From Euborellia annulipes (lineage: Eukaryota > Arthropoda > Insecta > Dermaptera > Anisolabididae): a stretch of DNA of 64,000 bases. The position numbers and the translations under genes are program-made. Location: positions 1 to 64,000 of the forward strand of contig JAKCPI010012755.1 in NCBI GenBank assembly GCA_023213315.1, given 5' to 3'. The notes beneath the pieces were generated by a model. It was not told the DNA's origin, made no database searches, and saw only the letters and a program-made list of their open reading frames with translations. Positions 11,588 through 23,253 of the stretch are shown here, in pieces; the first letter of the stretch is position 1; each line of letters opens with the position of its first letter.

Positions 11588-11907
11588 CAGGGGCGTATAT
11601 AGAAATTTTTTTCGGGGGGGGGGGGCCTGTTCTCTGTTTTTTCGCGGAACCAAAATTTTTTCCCGTCCGCAAAAATATTTTACCTTTTTTTAGAGAAGTA
11701 AAATTTTTTCCACCCGCGGAACCGAAATTTTTTTCATGTGCCGTTCACGGAACATTTCACTCTTTTGCGGAACCTGGGATTTTCGTGCTGCGGGGCCGAG
11801 ACCCATTATTGTCTCTATATCCCTATAGGGCTATATGCATTTAGAAAATTTCGGGGTGGGTGCTGGGCCCCCTCGGCCCCCCCCCCCCCCCCTTATATGC
11901 GCCCCTG
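11588..11907. mobile_element. hAT-like MITE
   Basis: The TIRs are CAGGGGCGTATATAG and TATATGCGCCCCTG. The 8-bp duplication TACGCGAT lies at 11580-11587 and 11908-11915. The interior has repeated TTGCGGAACC-like segments and long G and C runs. A relative lies at 60805-61128. Confidence 0.85.
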
Positions 11908-12567
11908 TACGCGATATACTATATAAAACCTTAAATTATTATATATAATTTCTTATTTATTCTCATAGAGACCTCCACAATTCCGATTCAAAGTTGCCGA
12001 GATGAGAAACGAGTATAGATGAACATGAATGATTTGACGTTGAGCCATAATTAGAACTTATAATGATTTAATCCCCAAATGTTTAGCTATCAATTGGAGT
12101 CCCCTTCGTTGAATTTAATTACTTTATAATTAGAAAGATTTACTATTGAGCATACTTCTTGCTCTTTTATCTTAAGGCCACCTACTTTGATGAATGCACA
12201 ATTAAATTTTTTACGGCACTTGTGATGTTTCCTTAGATATACTTCCTCTACTTTTAACAAAAGTTCCTTCATACAAATGTCAATATATATAGAGAGAAAG
12301 AGGAAATTTAAACAAAAACAAATTTCTCTAGAATAACGTCAAACGGTTGATTTTTATTTCTTCTGTTCCCAATAACATTTCTTGTAATAGAATCGTCCAC
12401 CAGACATATGTTTGCACACCCACACAAGCGATCACTCTTTTGTCAATATTACTAGCAAACATCATTCATTAGAGGGCATAAACATTTATCGATTTTGAAT
12501 TTTACAAAAATTATGATTTTGTATTATAGGGCTATACAGGCAGGGTGGCACCATTAAGTCTGCATTG

Positions 12568-12804
12568 GCCCTCGGGGCTTGGTGTTGGGGTTAGCGTGCT
12601 TACCTGGTATACCAAGAGTCGCGGGTTCGGTCCCCAGGCAGTCCGATGATTTTATTTAAGCCATTTGGATACCAAATGGCTTAAATAAGAATGCCTGGAC
12701 CCCAATATGTATATTAATCAATAACGGATATCGTCAAAGTCATATATGGCCTGAGTTGCCGAAAAGACTGTGTGGATGGGAAAAAAGTGTGTGTTAAAAA
12801 AAAA
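12568..12804 (+). repeat. tRNA-derived SINE, family A, full length
   Basis: The tRNA-like head has an A box near TTGGTGTTGGGG and the B box GGGTTCGGTCC. A small AAGCCATTTGG/CCAAATGGCTT hairpin follows, then the tail GGCCTGAGTTGCCGAAAAG, a GTGTG stretch and poly(A). AAGTCTGCATTG duplicates before and after the element (12 bp), consistent with LINE-driven insertion. Confidence 0.88.
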
Positions 12805-12883
12805 GTCTGCATTGTTCTAAATTCTCTATTATTCGAGCTGATAGATTAGTAAAATTGAGGGGCTGAAAAAGCTCTATGTACAT

Positions 12884-13078
12884 CTTAATTTTATTCGACA
12901 ATTCCTTGTCATCATCAGAAGTGATTACATTCTAATACATTCTTCTGATGATGACAAGGAATTGTCAAAAAACGTATTAAGTGTTAATTTTTAATTAATA
13001 AAACCTTTGAAACAAATAACCTAGTGTTTAATTTGTATATTTAATTTTAATTTACAAAATGTTTCAACGAGAACCAAC
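12884..13078. mobile_element. Hammerhead inverted pair, family C, with tail
   Basis: The minus motif (near 12884-12923) has intact CACTT, CTGATGA, GACAA/TTGTC and GAA, but a damaged stem III. The plus motif (12932-12983) reads AAAAAACGTATTAAGTG after stem II, so its core is lost. The right tail AATTAATAAAACCTTTGAAAC runs to CGAGAACCAACGGTCGAAAG, as at 1060 and 60100. Confidence 0.6.
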
Positions 13079-13098
13079 GGTCGAAAGTTTAAATCTGA

Positions 13099-13555
13099 TT
13101 TTTCCCAATTTTTTTCACTGATTTTCTACATATTCGAGCTGACAGACCCACCACACCCTTCCTTAAACATCCCTCAACTAAAAAAAATATATAGGACAAA
13201 GCGGGTGGGGTGTGAGCGATTCCGAAGCCCTTGCAAGAATAATTTTTTTCAATTATTGACAAGAAATAATTTCTACCCCTTTAGATAAAATATGGCAATA
13301 TTGAAGGACATAGAAGAATCCGTATATTTAAGTTTAAATTTGTAAAGATCAGCCCAAAAAAATGTAAGTTAGCCGCATATTTGCAAATTTGACCAACTGA
13401 GTTGTGAATCTTCCATCTTCTTGCAAGGGCTTCGGAATCGCCCACACCCCACCCGCTTTGTCCTATATATTTTTTTTTAGTTGAGGGATGTCTAAGGAAG
13501 GGTGAGGTGGGTCTGTCAGCTCGAATATGTAGAAAATCAGTGAAAAAATTGTGAA
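13099..13555. repeat. Long inverted repeat, about 130-bp arms
   Basis: The left arm is 13116-13240 and the right arm 13419-13542. They match over TTCGAGCTGACAGACCCACC, GGACAAAGCGGGTGGGGTG and TTCCGAAGCCCTTGCAAGAA, with few mismatches. The spacer of about 180 bp has no open frame. This is probably a fold-back or TIR element; no target duplication was fixed. Confidence 0.65.
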
Positions 13556-13814
13556 AAAAATCAGAAAAAATCGATCATTTTTAATGCATTTTAAGGGACA
13601 AAATCCTCCCCCACATCCCCCCTTGGATCCAAATGTTAATATTTTTTAACTTTTCACTTCTCTAGACCTTCTGAAGAAATGTTAAGGCTAAAATATTGCT
13701 TTTCATCCCTCTAAATTTTTTTCGGGGTTCTATAATTAACGAAAAGGGGTGGAAATAAGTAGGGGGCTCCCCATGAGATGGGATACGAACCCTTGATCTT
13801 AGATACCAGAAAGG

Positions 13815-14130
13815 TGTACAATTTGTAAAAATAGAAAAACATTTATACTCGTATTTTGTTACCATGGCGATCATTTCTCCTATCTTTCCTATGAAGTACA
13901 AGAGTAAAGTGGTCTTCATACAATTTCAAGGGCAAAATGAGAATATACTTTTTAAAGAGCATCTGAAAAATAATTGATTTTTGAGAAAATCAAAAAAAAC
14001 TGAAAAAGTGCATCAGTAAAGTACTAGTACTTTTTGACCGATTTTGTTAAAAAGATTCGCGTCATTAGGCAGGGTGGTGACTAACTTAAATATAAAATTT
14101 CAACCTCCTAGCTCATTTCCTTTATACTTT
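13815..14130 (+). repeat. W element fragment
   Basis: Forward-orientation W sequence from the CATTTATACTCGTATTTTG block through AGTACTAGTACTTTTTG to CCTCCTAGCTCATTTCC. Both hairpins are missing. Confidence 0.6.
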
Positions 14131-14133
14131 ATT

Positions 14134-14770
14134 TTTACTTTCTCTATATGTTAATATATAGAGAAAGTATTGGATTCATGTCAAAAATTCGATGTCGAGA
14201 TTTTGATGGATATACACGTTTTGAAGTCCCTTGAATCCAAAAAAGTGGTTTTCGCGACATGGTCTGTCTGTGAACAAAATATCTCAAGAACAAAAAGCGC
14301 TAGGTGGTTGAAATTATATATTTAAGTTAGGCACCCCCCTGGGACGTGACACGAAGCTTTTGAACAAAATCGACCAAAGAGTACTAGTACTTTACTGATT
14401 CACTTTTTAAGTTTTTTTCGATTTTCTCAAAATTCGCCTAACGATTTTTTTTAATATAAAAATCAATTATTTTTTAGATTCTCTTTAAAATGTATATTCT
14501 CATTTTGTCATTGAAATCTTCTGAAGACCACTTTACTCTTGTACTCCATAGAAAAGATAGGAGAAATGGTTGCTATGGTAACAAAATATAAATATTTTCA
14601 CATATAAATTTTATATCTTGAAAATCCAATGTACCCTACTGTCGGAAACTAAATATACAGGCTGTATGTCGACACAAAAAATCTGCTGTGACAAGCACAG
14701 TACACAACTTTCGATTACCGAAGGTAAGAGAAAGTTGTGTGCTGTGCAACAGTCACATCAGATTTTTTTT
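14134..14770 (-). repeat. W hairpin element, near full length
   Basis: This reverse-orientation copy has both terminal hairpins: TACTTTCTCTATATG...GAGAAAGTA at 14136-14169, and ATCTGCTGTGACAAGCACAG...CACATCAGATTTT at 14680-14768. It carries all internal blocks, including GTACTAGTACTTTACTG. Confidence 0.7.
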
Positions 14771-14774
14771 TGAA

Positions 14775-15060
14775 ACGTTATTTTTGCCGAGATTAGGAGG
14801 ATTTTCTTAATTTGAAATTTTTAAAACAATGAAACGATTGTCTTCTGCTGAAGTATAAATTCTATTGATTTATTTATTTAATTACAGATACTAGTTTCGA
14901 GAACATTTGTCCTCTTCATCAGTCTGATACAATATACTGATGAAGAGGACAAATGTTCTCGAAACTAGTATCTGTAATTAAATAAATAAATAAATAAAAT
15001 TTATACTTCAGCAGAAGACAACCAATCGTTTCATTGTTTTAAACATTTCAAAATGCTTTA
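14775..15060. mobile_element. Hammerhead inverted-repeat element, family R
   Basis: The arms meet near 14930. The outer flanks AAACAATGAAACGATTG and CAATCGTTTCATTGTTTTAAA are complementary. Each arm holds a hammerhead motif: minus at 14885-14926 and plus at 14933-14974. Confidence 0.7.
14885..14926 (-). ncRNA. Hammerhead ribozyme, family R, intact by eye
   Basis: Stem I is CAGA/TCTG. The core is CTGATGA plus an extra A. Stem II is GAGGAC/GTTCTC (6 bp with one G-U) with an AAAT loop, followed by GAA, ACTAGT as a self-complementary stem III, and A17. The cleavage triplet would be GUA. The partner at 14933-14974 has the same core and stem II but lacks stem I pairing (ATATA against TCTG). Confidence 0.68.
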
Positions 15061-15212
15061 TTTTCATTACAAGCAGACACACAGACAGACCATTTTGTGG
15101 GACCCACTTTTTTGAAATCAGGGGACCTCAAAACGTGTCGAAAATTTGAATCCAATACTTTCTCTCTAGGTATATATTTCATATATACATGTAGGTAAGA
15201 GAAAGTAACATT
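15060..15212 (+). repeat. W element fragment, right end
   Basis: It carries CAGACACACAGACAGACC, CAGGGGACCTCAAAACGTG and the right hairpin TACTTTCTCTC...GGTAAGAGAAAGTA. Between 15220 and 16500 no gene is seen; G runs at 15770-15825 and a C run at 16370 look like hAT-type remnants. Confidence 0.55.
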
Positions 15213-16504
15213 TGACAGCATTTTCTTCCAATCCTCCGTCCTGAAAAACTACTCTCTTCCATAAAACAAATCTTTATAGTAAAACATTTTTGTAATACCC
15301 TAGGTAGATTATAGTCAAATACCTTCAACTCTTCCTTTATTGATTCTTAAATTTTTTTAAGACACTAACAAATTAGTTAAATGCAAATAAAATTTTCTAT
15401 CTTATTGGATCGTGTCCAATTTTTCGTTTTCCATTATCTGTCATTTCGGATTGTTGCTTTTTCTTTTTAAAAATTCACGCTCGTTTATAATCTATTTGAA
15501 CAGGTGAATGTGAAAAAAACAGGCGCCTTAGAGATGTATACATTAAATACAAATAAAAACAGAGAATGTATAGAAATGAGCTCGACTCTTTGGCAAGAGG
15601 ACAACAACCAAGAATAGACCAGACACAATCACAAATGAAAATGTCGCCGAGACAAATACACATAAACAAAGGCCATTTGACACAAATTGTATTTATTATC
15701 TAGCTAAAAAAAAAAAATTAAATCAAACATACATTGTATATATTGCCGCAGCTCGGCGCTAGCTTATTCTCAATGGGGGGGGGGGGCAGAAGTGGGGCAA
15801 GCTTACCAACAGGGGGGGGGGGGCAGACAATAAATATATATGCTATATCAACAAAGAAACAAAAAAATTAAATTAAATTCAAAACTTTATCTTTTTATTT
15901 TATTATCCCTGACGCTTCGATTACAACTGTAATACTCTATAAGGGCGATTTTCATTAACGGTGCGAGCATGGGCCTAATCAATTTGGACTACTATCGAGG
16001 AAGAGGTAGAAGAAAAGTCTGTATAACAAAGTTCGACTTGTTTATGAACTTCAAAATTTTCATGCTTTTTGAAGCCTTCAGCTTTTTTCCAATTTCTATA
16101 ACCTAAATTCACAAAAACTGTTTTTCCATCATTTTTTATATGAAAAAAACGGCATACAAAGCAAAACCATTTGTAAATGTTATACCAACAAGCACTGAAA
16201 CGTCTTGAAAAATTACCGAATACACCGTACAAGGAAACATTTTCAGTTTTGGTTGGCATCCACACTCACTTATCACCTGAGAATTATCTGAAGGCCCAGG
16301 AATTTTTCTGAAAGAGATTGGATACTGACATAGGCGCCGGAACTGGGAGGGGGGAGGCAAGGGTACATTGCCCCCCCCCCCCCCTATAGGAGGGGCCAGA
16401 GGGGGCAATATGTCTTCTTTGATTTCAATTATTTTTAAAAATAAAATCTTTTAAATTAAAAGAGTAAGAAATTCATTTTTTCCAAAATATTTTATATTTG
16501 AGAC

Positions 16505-16845
16505 TTTACTTTCTTTCTCTTACCTCTATATATGTTAATATATAAAGAGAGAAATTGGTTTCATGTCAAAAATTCGATGTCGAGATTTTGATGGATATAC
16601 ACGTTTTGAGGTCCCCTGAATCCAAAAAAGTGGTTTTCGCGACATGGTCTGTCTGTCTGTAGCATGAAGGAATTGAGCTAGGAGGCTGAAATGTTATATT
16701 TTTTACATCTTGAATTCTAATATATCGGCGGAAACTAAATATATGTCGACACAAAAAATCTGGTGTGACAAGCACAAAACACAACTTTCGATTACCGAAG
16801 GTAAGAGAAAGTTATATGCTGTGCTACAGTCACACCAGATTTTTT
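16505..16845 (-). repeat. W element with internal deletion
   Basis: Both hairpins are present (TTTCTCTTACC near 16515 and TCTGGTGTGAC...CACACCAGATT at 16758-16842). The middle is missing: GTCTGTCTGTAGCATGAAGG jumps to TTTTTTACATCTTGAATTC. Confidence 0.6.
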
Positions 16846-17483
16846 TGAAATCTCTTCATTAGATATTTCACTATCCAAATGGTCTGCGAATACTAAAAAT
16901 ATCATAACTTTAATTTTGGAATGGAATATTTTCTTTTGGAAATGAATTATAATTAATGTAGCGTCAAAGAAAACATATTCAACCAGTTCACAGTTTTTTT
17001 TTTTTTTCATTAATGTTATTTTAAATGTTCAACAGGTTAAATTAGAGGGCTGCTATTTAAAATGGCTGCGGTCGTTGACTGTTCTAATCGGAAAAGCATC
17101 CCCCACTATCGCTCTACATCTCATTCTGGATGAGAGAGAGAGACGTGTTTGTGTATTTGTGTGTGTCTGTGTGAAGAAGAGTTTGTACTTTTGAGATTTC
17201 TTCTGGTCTAAAAGCCGCTGGCTCGACTCCCAAAAGCGTTGTCGTTACAATGACAGTCATTAACGAGCGGTCTATTTCCAGAAACAAATCTCAAAAAAAA
17301 AAAAATCAAAAAAGAACCCTCTGGATCCCAGGAAATCTAGATAAATATTATTTTATATTTGTACCAACTAAATTTATATAAAAATAAGGTCAAGGGTGGT
17401 GTGTCGTCTTCCTTATTTTGTTATTTGTCTATAAATCTTTTCTAAACAACGAGCTCTGCTGAATCTTAGAGCAAGCATCCAAA

Positions 17484-18475
17484 AATCTGGTGTGAATGGT
17501 CGCACAGCACACAACTTTCTCTTGCGGTAATCGAAAGTTGTGTTCTGTCCTTGTCACACCAGATTTTTCGTGTCGACATACTCGTAATTTAGTTTCCGCC
17601 GGCAAGATGTAAAATTTATAAGTACGGGAAAATATTTATATTTTGTTACCATGGCAACTATTTCTCTTATATTTTCTTTGAAGTACAAGAGAGAATATAG
17701 ATTTGAAAGAGCATCTAAAAAATAATTAATTGATTTTTGAATTTTAATCAAAATCGTTAGAGCAAATTTTGAGAAAATAGAAAAAAAAAACTGAAAAAGT
17801 ACATCAGTAAAGTATTAGTACTTTTTGGCCGATTTTGATCAAAAGCTTTCTTGACGCTCTAGGACCCCCCCCCCCCTAGGCACCCCGCCTAACTTACAAA
17901 TATAAAATTTCAACTTCCTAGCTCAATTCCTTCATGCTTTAAATTTAACCCATTCAGACACACAGACATACTAGACTAGAGCCCTGCACGGGCCGATTTT
18001 TTTTGGCTCGGTCCGTATTTTTTATATTTTGTCCCGTACCCGGCTTGTAATTTTTTACCATTCTTCAGGCCCGCCCGGAATTTTTTCAAACCGACCCGAG
18101 ATTTAGTGAATGAATGAACGAATGTCTAGCAATTTTTAAATAAAATAATTTTATTTATAACTATTTAATTTTTCATTTATTTTAAATTTATAATAAAAAA
18201 AACTCAACTTTTTCATGATCTCAGATGTTGGAAAAAATGAAATATTTTAAATTTTTTGATTTTTGTTTTATAGGTCCGTGCCCGTCCGCCCGAACCCGTT
18301 TATTTAGACTTATTACCCGCCCGTAATTTTTTCATGGCCTCCAAAGCCCGTCCGGCTCGGCCCGCGGGCTGGGCGGGTAGCGGGCCTACGGGCCAACCCG
18401 TACCCGTGCAGGGCTCTAGACTAGACAGACCATGTCGCGAAAACCACTTTTTTGGATTCAGGATGTAATCACTTT
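17484..18475 (+). repeat. W element split by a TIR element
   Basis: The left hairpin TCTGGTGTGAATGG...TCACACCAGATTTT is at 17484-17569, and forward W sequence runs to about 17970. After the insertion at 17980-18416 it resumes with CAGACCATGTCGCGAAAACC and ends near 18463. Confidence 0.6.
17980..18416. mobile_element. GC-rich hAT-like TIR element
   Basis: The ends AGCCCTGCACGGGCC and GTACCCGTGCAGGGCT lie in repeats of CTAGA, so the exact 8-bp duplication (TAGACTAG is possible) is ambiguous. The interior has GGCTCGGTCC and GCCCGTCCGGCTCGGCCCG blocks around an AT-rich centre. No transposase. Confidence 0.6.
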
Positions 18476-18947
18476 TTGAACTCTCACCAAAAAAATTCGG
18501 GAAGCCAATCCAGAAATATATAAAGAAAAACATGGTGTTAAAATTTTAAATACTGTTATAGATTAGAAAACATATTTTATATTATTTAAAATTTAAATTT
18601 ATACATATGGAGGTGGGGGAGGGGGTGGAAGATTACTTCTCGGATTATCCAAACGTTCCTCGAAAAGTTTTCTGACTACGGTCCTAATTAGAAGGAAGAA
18701 TCGTTGAATATCGTTTTGAGTTTTTTTTTTTTTTTATTCCTTTTTAATTGATATATAATAATTTCCTTTGGAATAAAAATATATTAATAATATATTGATA
18801 TTAGTACAATAACCTCACATTGATTAGCATTTTTTAAATTAGATAAGATATAAGTTGTCATAATTTCGTTTACGTCCAGGAAGATTATAAGGAAATAACG
18901 TCACGTCAGATTAACGCTTGATATTTAATATTTGGTATATTGGCCTA

Positions 18948-19558
18948 TTTTTACTTTCTCTTACCTCTATATATATGTTAATATATAGAGAAAGTATTGG
19001 ATTCATGTTAAAAATTTGATGTCGAGATTTTAATGGAAATACACGTTTTAAGGTCCTCTGAATCCAAAAAAGTGGTTTTCGCGACATGATCTGTCTGTGT
19101 ATTTGTCTGTGAACAAAATATCTCAGGAACTAAAAGAGCTAGGAAGTTGAAATTTTATAATTAAGTTAGGCACCCCCATGGGACGTGACACGAAGCTTTT
19201 TAACAAAATCGGCCAAAAAGTACTAGTACTTTACTAAAGTACTTTTTCAGGTTTTTGCGATTTTCTCAAAATTCGCTGCAACGATTTTGTTCAAAATTCA
19301 TAAATGAACTATTTTTTTAGATGCTCTTTAAAAAGTATATCGGTGAAATTCTTCGTGGAAATTTGAAGTACACTTACTGATGTGGAAGCACTCGTAGGTC
19401 AGCGCCATCAAGTGGTCAAGTTTGGAACTAAAGTTTTAAGACCAACTAAATATATCTCGATACAAAAAATCTGGTGTGACTGGTCGCACAGTACACAACT
19501 TTCTCTTACTCTTTGGCAAGAGAAAGTTGTGTACTATTCGACCAGTCACCAGATTTGT
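18948..19558 (-). repeat. W element, partial
   Basis: The first hairpin TACTTTCTCTTACC...GAGAAAGTA and body run to 19325. After about 100 bp of other sequence the far hairpin TCTGGTGTGACTGG...CAGTCACCAGATT follows at 19468-19554. Positions 19560-20275 show no gene; a poly(A) run lies at 20131-20153. Confidence 0.55.
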
Positions 19559-20277
19559 TTTCTTCATCTTGTTTATTGAATGGAGACTTTGATCAAATTT
19601 TTGGAACAGAAAGTTGTCTTTTTTTAAGAGTTATATGAAGACCTGAAGTAAATTTTGATCTCCAGCTTCAGCATATCTCAATGAAATCTTTCGTTTGATC
19701 TTTTTTATCGAGAGACCTTCATTTATTGTTAATTCGTTCATATCTTGAATTTTTCTTCAAAAATATCCTTTTATTTTCTTCATCAATTAGCATGTGAAAA
19801 TTTAGATGTTTATCTAAAAAGCATTAAAAAGAATAATAAGAAAAAATCAGCCCAATGATTAGCGTCATCCTCAATGCACTCTAAACTTAGACCCTGATCA
19901 TTAGGTCAGAGTGAAGCAGAGGCCTTGTCCGGGGCTAATCTTAGCAGACATCGCTGGACCAAAATCACCCACCCACGCACATGGTCAGAAAGGGTGACCG
20001 ACAAACATATGTAAATAAATAATCCAAGGGAATTAAGCATCCTGCTGGCACCGGAACTCAACCTCTATAAATAGAAGAAATCAAATAAAAAATATTTATC
20101 ACAGCATAAACCATTTTTATATTTTTTAATAAAAAAAAAAAAAAAAAAAAAAAATGGTTTTATTTTTTTCTTGTTTTTTAAATATTTTATCTATCTCCCT
20201 ATTTTGAGAATTTAAAAATAGCTTATCTCTATCTTCCCGTTATAATATTTGATAATTATTACAAGGGGATGTGAAAA

Positions 20278-21113
20278 TAAGCTTTTGATCGAAATCGGCC
20301 AAAAAGTATTAGTACTTTGCTGATGTAGTTTTTCAGTTTTTTTTCGATTTTCTAAAAATTGGCTCCAAAGATTTTGATTAAAATTCAAAAATCAATTATT
20401 TTTTAGATGCTCTTTAAAATGTATTTTAAAGTGGAACTTTTATTTGATGGCCTCAAATTTTTTCGCTCTTCTATCAGCATGTCGCGTTACAAGCCGTGAC
20501 GTTACAAGCCGTGACGCTACAACCCATGACGTCACAATCCGTGACGACAAAAATAGGAAAGTTGAATTTTAATATATATGACGAATTATAAAAAAATATT
20601 TGTGAGATTTAATTATTCAATTTTTAAATTAATAAAGAATAATTTTTAAAATAATTCAAATCTTCATTTACTAAATAAATATTGTTCTCAGTTTTTAACA
20701 GACGTCTATTGATTTCCCATTTTCCAATTATTAAGTTAAGAATAAAAACGCGATTTTAATACCCTTAATTGAATCATTTTCTGAAAATTTTCAGTTAAAC
20801 GCGTACGATCCTAAAAAAGTTTCACTTGCATCGTGCTTTCATAAAATCACACAATGTTCTCATTTTGCCATTGAAATCTTCTGAAGACCACTTTACTCTT
20901 GTACTTCATAGGAAAGATAGGAGAAATGGTTGCCATGGTAACAAAATTAAAATATTTTCCCATACTTATAAATTTTACATCTTGAATTCTAATATATCGG
21001 CGGAAACTAAATATATCTCGACACGAAAAATCTGTGACAAACACAGAACACACCTTTCGATTACCGAAGGTAAGAGAAAGTTGTATGCTGTGCTACCAGT
21101 CGCACCAGATTTT
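20278..21113 (-). repeat. W element interrupted by unrelated sequence
   Basis: Body sequence at 20278-20430 (GGCCAAAAAGTATTAGTACTT) is separated from 20850-21113 (TTGCCATTGAAATCTTCTG to hairpin). The second part ends in the AATCTGTGACAAACACAG...CGCACCAGATTTTT hairpin. The 420-bp insert includes the short tandem repeat at 20484-20557. Confidence 0.55.
20484..20557. repeat. Short 16-bp tandem repeat with CRE-like site
   Basis: Four and a half units of GTTACAAGCCGTGAC-type sequence occur. The third junction creates TGACGTCA (20528-20535), a perfect CRE/ATF palindrome. Regulatory use is speculative. Confidence 0.5.
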
Positions 21114-21226
21114 TAATCTGAAGATCATACTTCACAGGATCATTTCTGTACAATATCTCCACTATCTGGATATAAAAAAAAAATTTTAATCTAAAAAACC
21201 TCATTAAATGCAGTATTAATGATTAA

Positions 21227-21610
21227 GGTGCGCGTCTTGGAAAACCGTTAAAACACGATTGACTCGAGGCGGCAAGAGATGGCGTTAGTGTTCCCCTATT
21301 GGAATACACGTAACTTGTTCCATTTCATTCTAGACTTTCCAGCTAATTAATTAAAGGCAAAAAATTAATTATTCTTTAACACAATGATTACTAATTTAAT
21401 TATCTACAACTTATAGAGCTCCTTTTTTTAAATATCTTTTATTTAATGCGATTAATCTAAAAAAAATTTTTTTTTTTTGAAAATCAAAAAAAGGGCTTCT
21501 ATAAGTTGTAGATATTTTAAATAGCTTTAATTTAAAAAAAATTTGAGGTCGATAGCTTCAAGATTGTGGCCGCTGGAAAGTCCCAAAATTAGCACCCCGA
21601 GACGCGCACC
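21227..21610. mobile_element. TIR element with TTAA duplication
   Basis: The TIRs GGTGCGCGTCTTGG and CCGAGACGCGCACC are flanked by TTAA at 21223-21226 and 21611-21614. TTAA duplication occurs in Kolobok and piggyBac elements. Non-coding. Confidence 0.7.
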
Positions 21611-21708
21611 TTAATAGATTTTTCAGATGCATTAATTGAGGTTTGGTTCACCTTAGGAATTTCATTGTTAAATCAATGAAGTCAGTGGCTGTTTTTCTAT
21701 AGACAGGA

Positions 21709-22047
21709 GAAGGAGCAGGTGCAGCCAAAAAACAAAAGCCTCCCATTAATATAATTTAATGAGGCGTTTCGGGTAAATTTCATCTACCCATCTTCAGTCC
21801 TTCAAAATTGTTAAAAGTCCCTGAGTTGGTCAATAGGGCAATACATGTAAATTTATCTATCATATGTCCTGGCGATGTGGGCCATCGTATTTATTTAGTG
21901 AGAATGTATTGCCCTATTGACCAACTCCGGGACTTTTAACAATTTTGAAGGACTGAAGATGGGTAGATGAAATTCACCCGAAACGTCTAATTAATTTGTA
22001 TTAAATCGGAGGCTTTTGTTTTTTGGCTGCACCTGCTCCTTCTCCTG
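21709..22047. mobile_element. Hammerhead inverted-repeat element, family F
   Basis: The arms 21709-21835 and 21903-22047 are complementary (GGAGAAGGAGCAGGTGCAGC against GCTGCACCTGCTCCTTCTCC). The minus motif (21761-21806) has CTGAAGA and GGGTA/TACCC but GAAACGCC, so its stem III is damaged. The plus motif (21948-21992) keeps GAAACGTC but pairs poorly in stem I (AAGGA against TAATT). Confidence 0.65.
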
Positions 22048-22261
22048 TCCAATTTCATTGTTATTTATTTGTTCCTCAACTAATGCCTCTTTCTTTGCCC
22101 CTAGTTAGGAAAGAACCCAATCTGTTTCTAAGAGAAGCGGTTGCCTACCTTATGCTTTTGAAGGCGCACTTATAAAGAATTATATTCTTTCAAGGGCGTT
22201 ATAAAACAATTAATAGGCTACTAAAATATTTATTAATTTTCCCAGAGATCTATTTAATTTT

Positions 22262-22690
22262 AGTTTCTCTTACCTATATATATATGTGTTAATATATAGA
22301 GAGAGAAAGTATTGGATTCATGTCAAAAATTCTATGTCGAAATTTTGGTGGATATACACGTTTTGAGGTCCCCTGAATCCAAAAAATCTGGTGTGAGTGG
22401 CGCACATTACCTTCGAAAGATGTGTTGTGTGCTTGTCACACCAGATTTTTTGTGTCGACAAATATTTAGTTTTCCACAGATATATTAGAATTCAAGAGGT
22501 AAAATTTTTAAACATGGGAAAATATTTATATTTTGTTACCATTTTTTTTTATATTTTATTTAAATTAGGCACCCCCTGGACTGTGAAAATAAGCTTTTAA
22601 TCAAAATCGGCCAAAAAGTACTAGTACTTTACTGATGTACTTTTTCAATTTTTTTCGATTTTCTCAAAATTCGCTCCAAGGATTTTTTTT
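22262..22690. repeat. Chimeric W element
   Basis: A reverse-orientation start (TTTCTCTTACC...GAGAGAAAGTATTGG) runs to AATCCAAAAAA, then joins directly to the hairpin TCTGGTGTGAGTGG...TCACACCAGATTTTTT and forward W sequence. A further reversed body block (GGCCAAAAAGTACTAG) ends at about 22690. Confidence 0.55.
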
Positions 22691-22699
22691 TTATATTCC

Positions 22700-22825
22700 C
22701 ATTTATATCAACTAATTGATAGCCAATTCAATTAAAATAAATTTTTCTCGCTTGGTGCGGAAGCGAACCCAGGACCCCAGACACACGAAGTTAATGCATT
22801 CTCTCTGAGCCACGGATCACGGGCC
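22700..22825 (-). repeat. tRNA-SINE family B, truncated
   Basis: On the minus strand GATCCGTGGCTCAGAGAGAATG and GGGTTCGCTTCC give A- and B-box-like motifs. AATTGAATTGGCTATCAATTA follows, as in the other B copies. The conserved 3' tail is missing. Confidence 0.6.
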
Positions 22826-23094
22826 TTAAGGGATTAATATTCAAAATATTTTATTACAATTTATTTATTCATTTTTGCCGCTTTTTACCATGAATATTCA
22901 CTCAATTAATGAAAGATTTGTAAATATAATATATAAATTAGATATTTTATTTAATTATTTATTTATATAAAATAATAATAAAAATAAAATTTTAAATACT
23001 TCTTTGAATTATAAAATCTTTCATCGAATTAGATGTTGTTTTGATTAGGCGAGTGAAGGTGGGGATGAAGCAGCAGTCGCCTAGCTGTTGCTTG

Positions 23095-23253
23095 GCTGCC
23101 TCTCCCTGCGCATGCGCAATAGACGAGTTCCTTCAGTGTTGATCTCGTTGATTGTTGTTCGTGTAATTAATTAATTCGTTTAAAGTGTTTCTATTTATTG
23201 TGTTAGTGCTAGTGAATTATCTCCTAAAACATCTTTAATTATATATGAATAAG
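23095..23253 (+). promoter_or_regulatory. Possible NRF-1-type promoter and non-coding first exon
   Basis: TGCGCATGCGCA at 23107-23118 is a full palindromic NRF-1 consensus, in a locally GC-richer stretch (23040-23135) within AT-rich DNA. About 130 bp downstream ATG AAT AAG is followed by GTAAAT (donor-like, 23254). This could be a housekeeping promoter and first exon on the plus strand, but no downstream coding exon was recognised. Confidence 0.3.

Noticed and set aside
12568..12650. True tRNA genes (also at 40528, 24374, 37320 and others)
   Set aside because: The tRNA-like heads are followed by SINE bodies, tails and poly(A) with target duplications. No intact cloverleaf free of SINE sequence was seen.
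15475..15669. 64-codon minus-strand frame rich in Cys and Leu
   Set aside because: No start context, splice support or family motif. Consistent with chance in AT-rich DNA.
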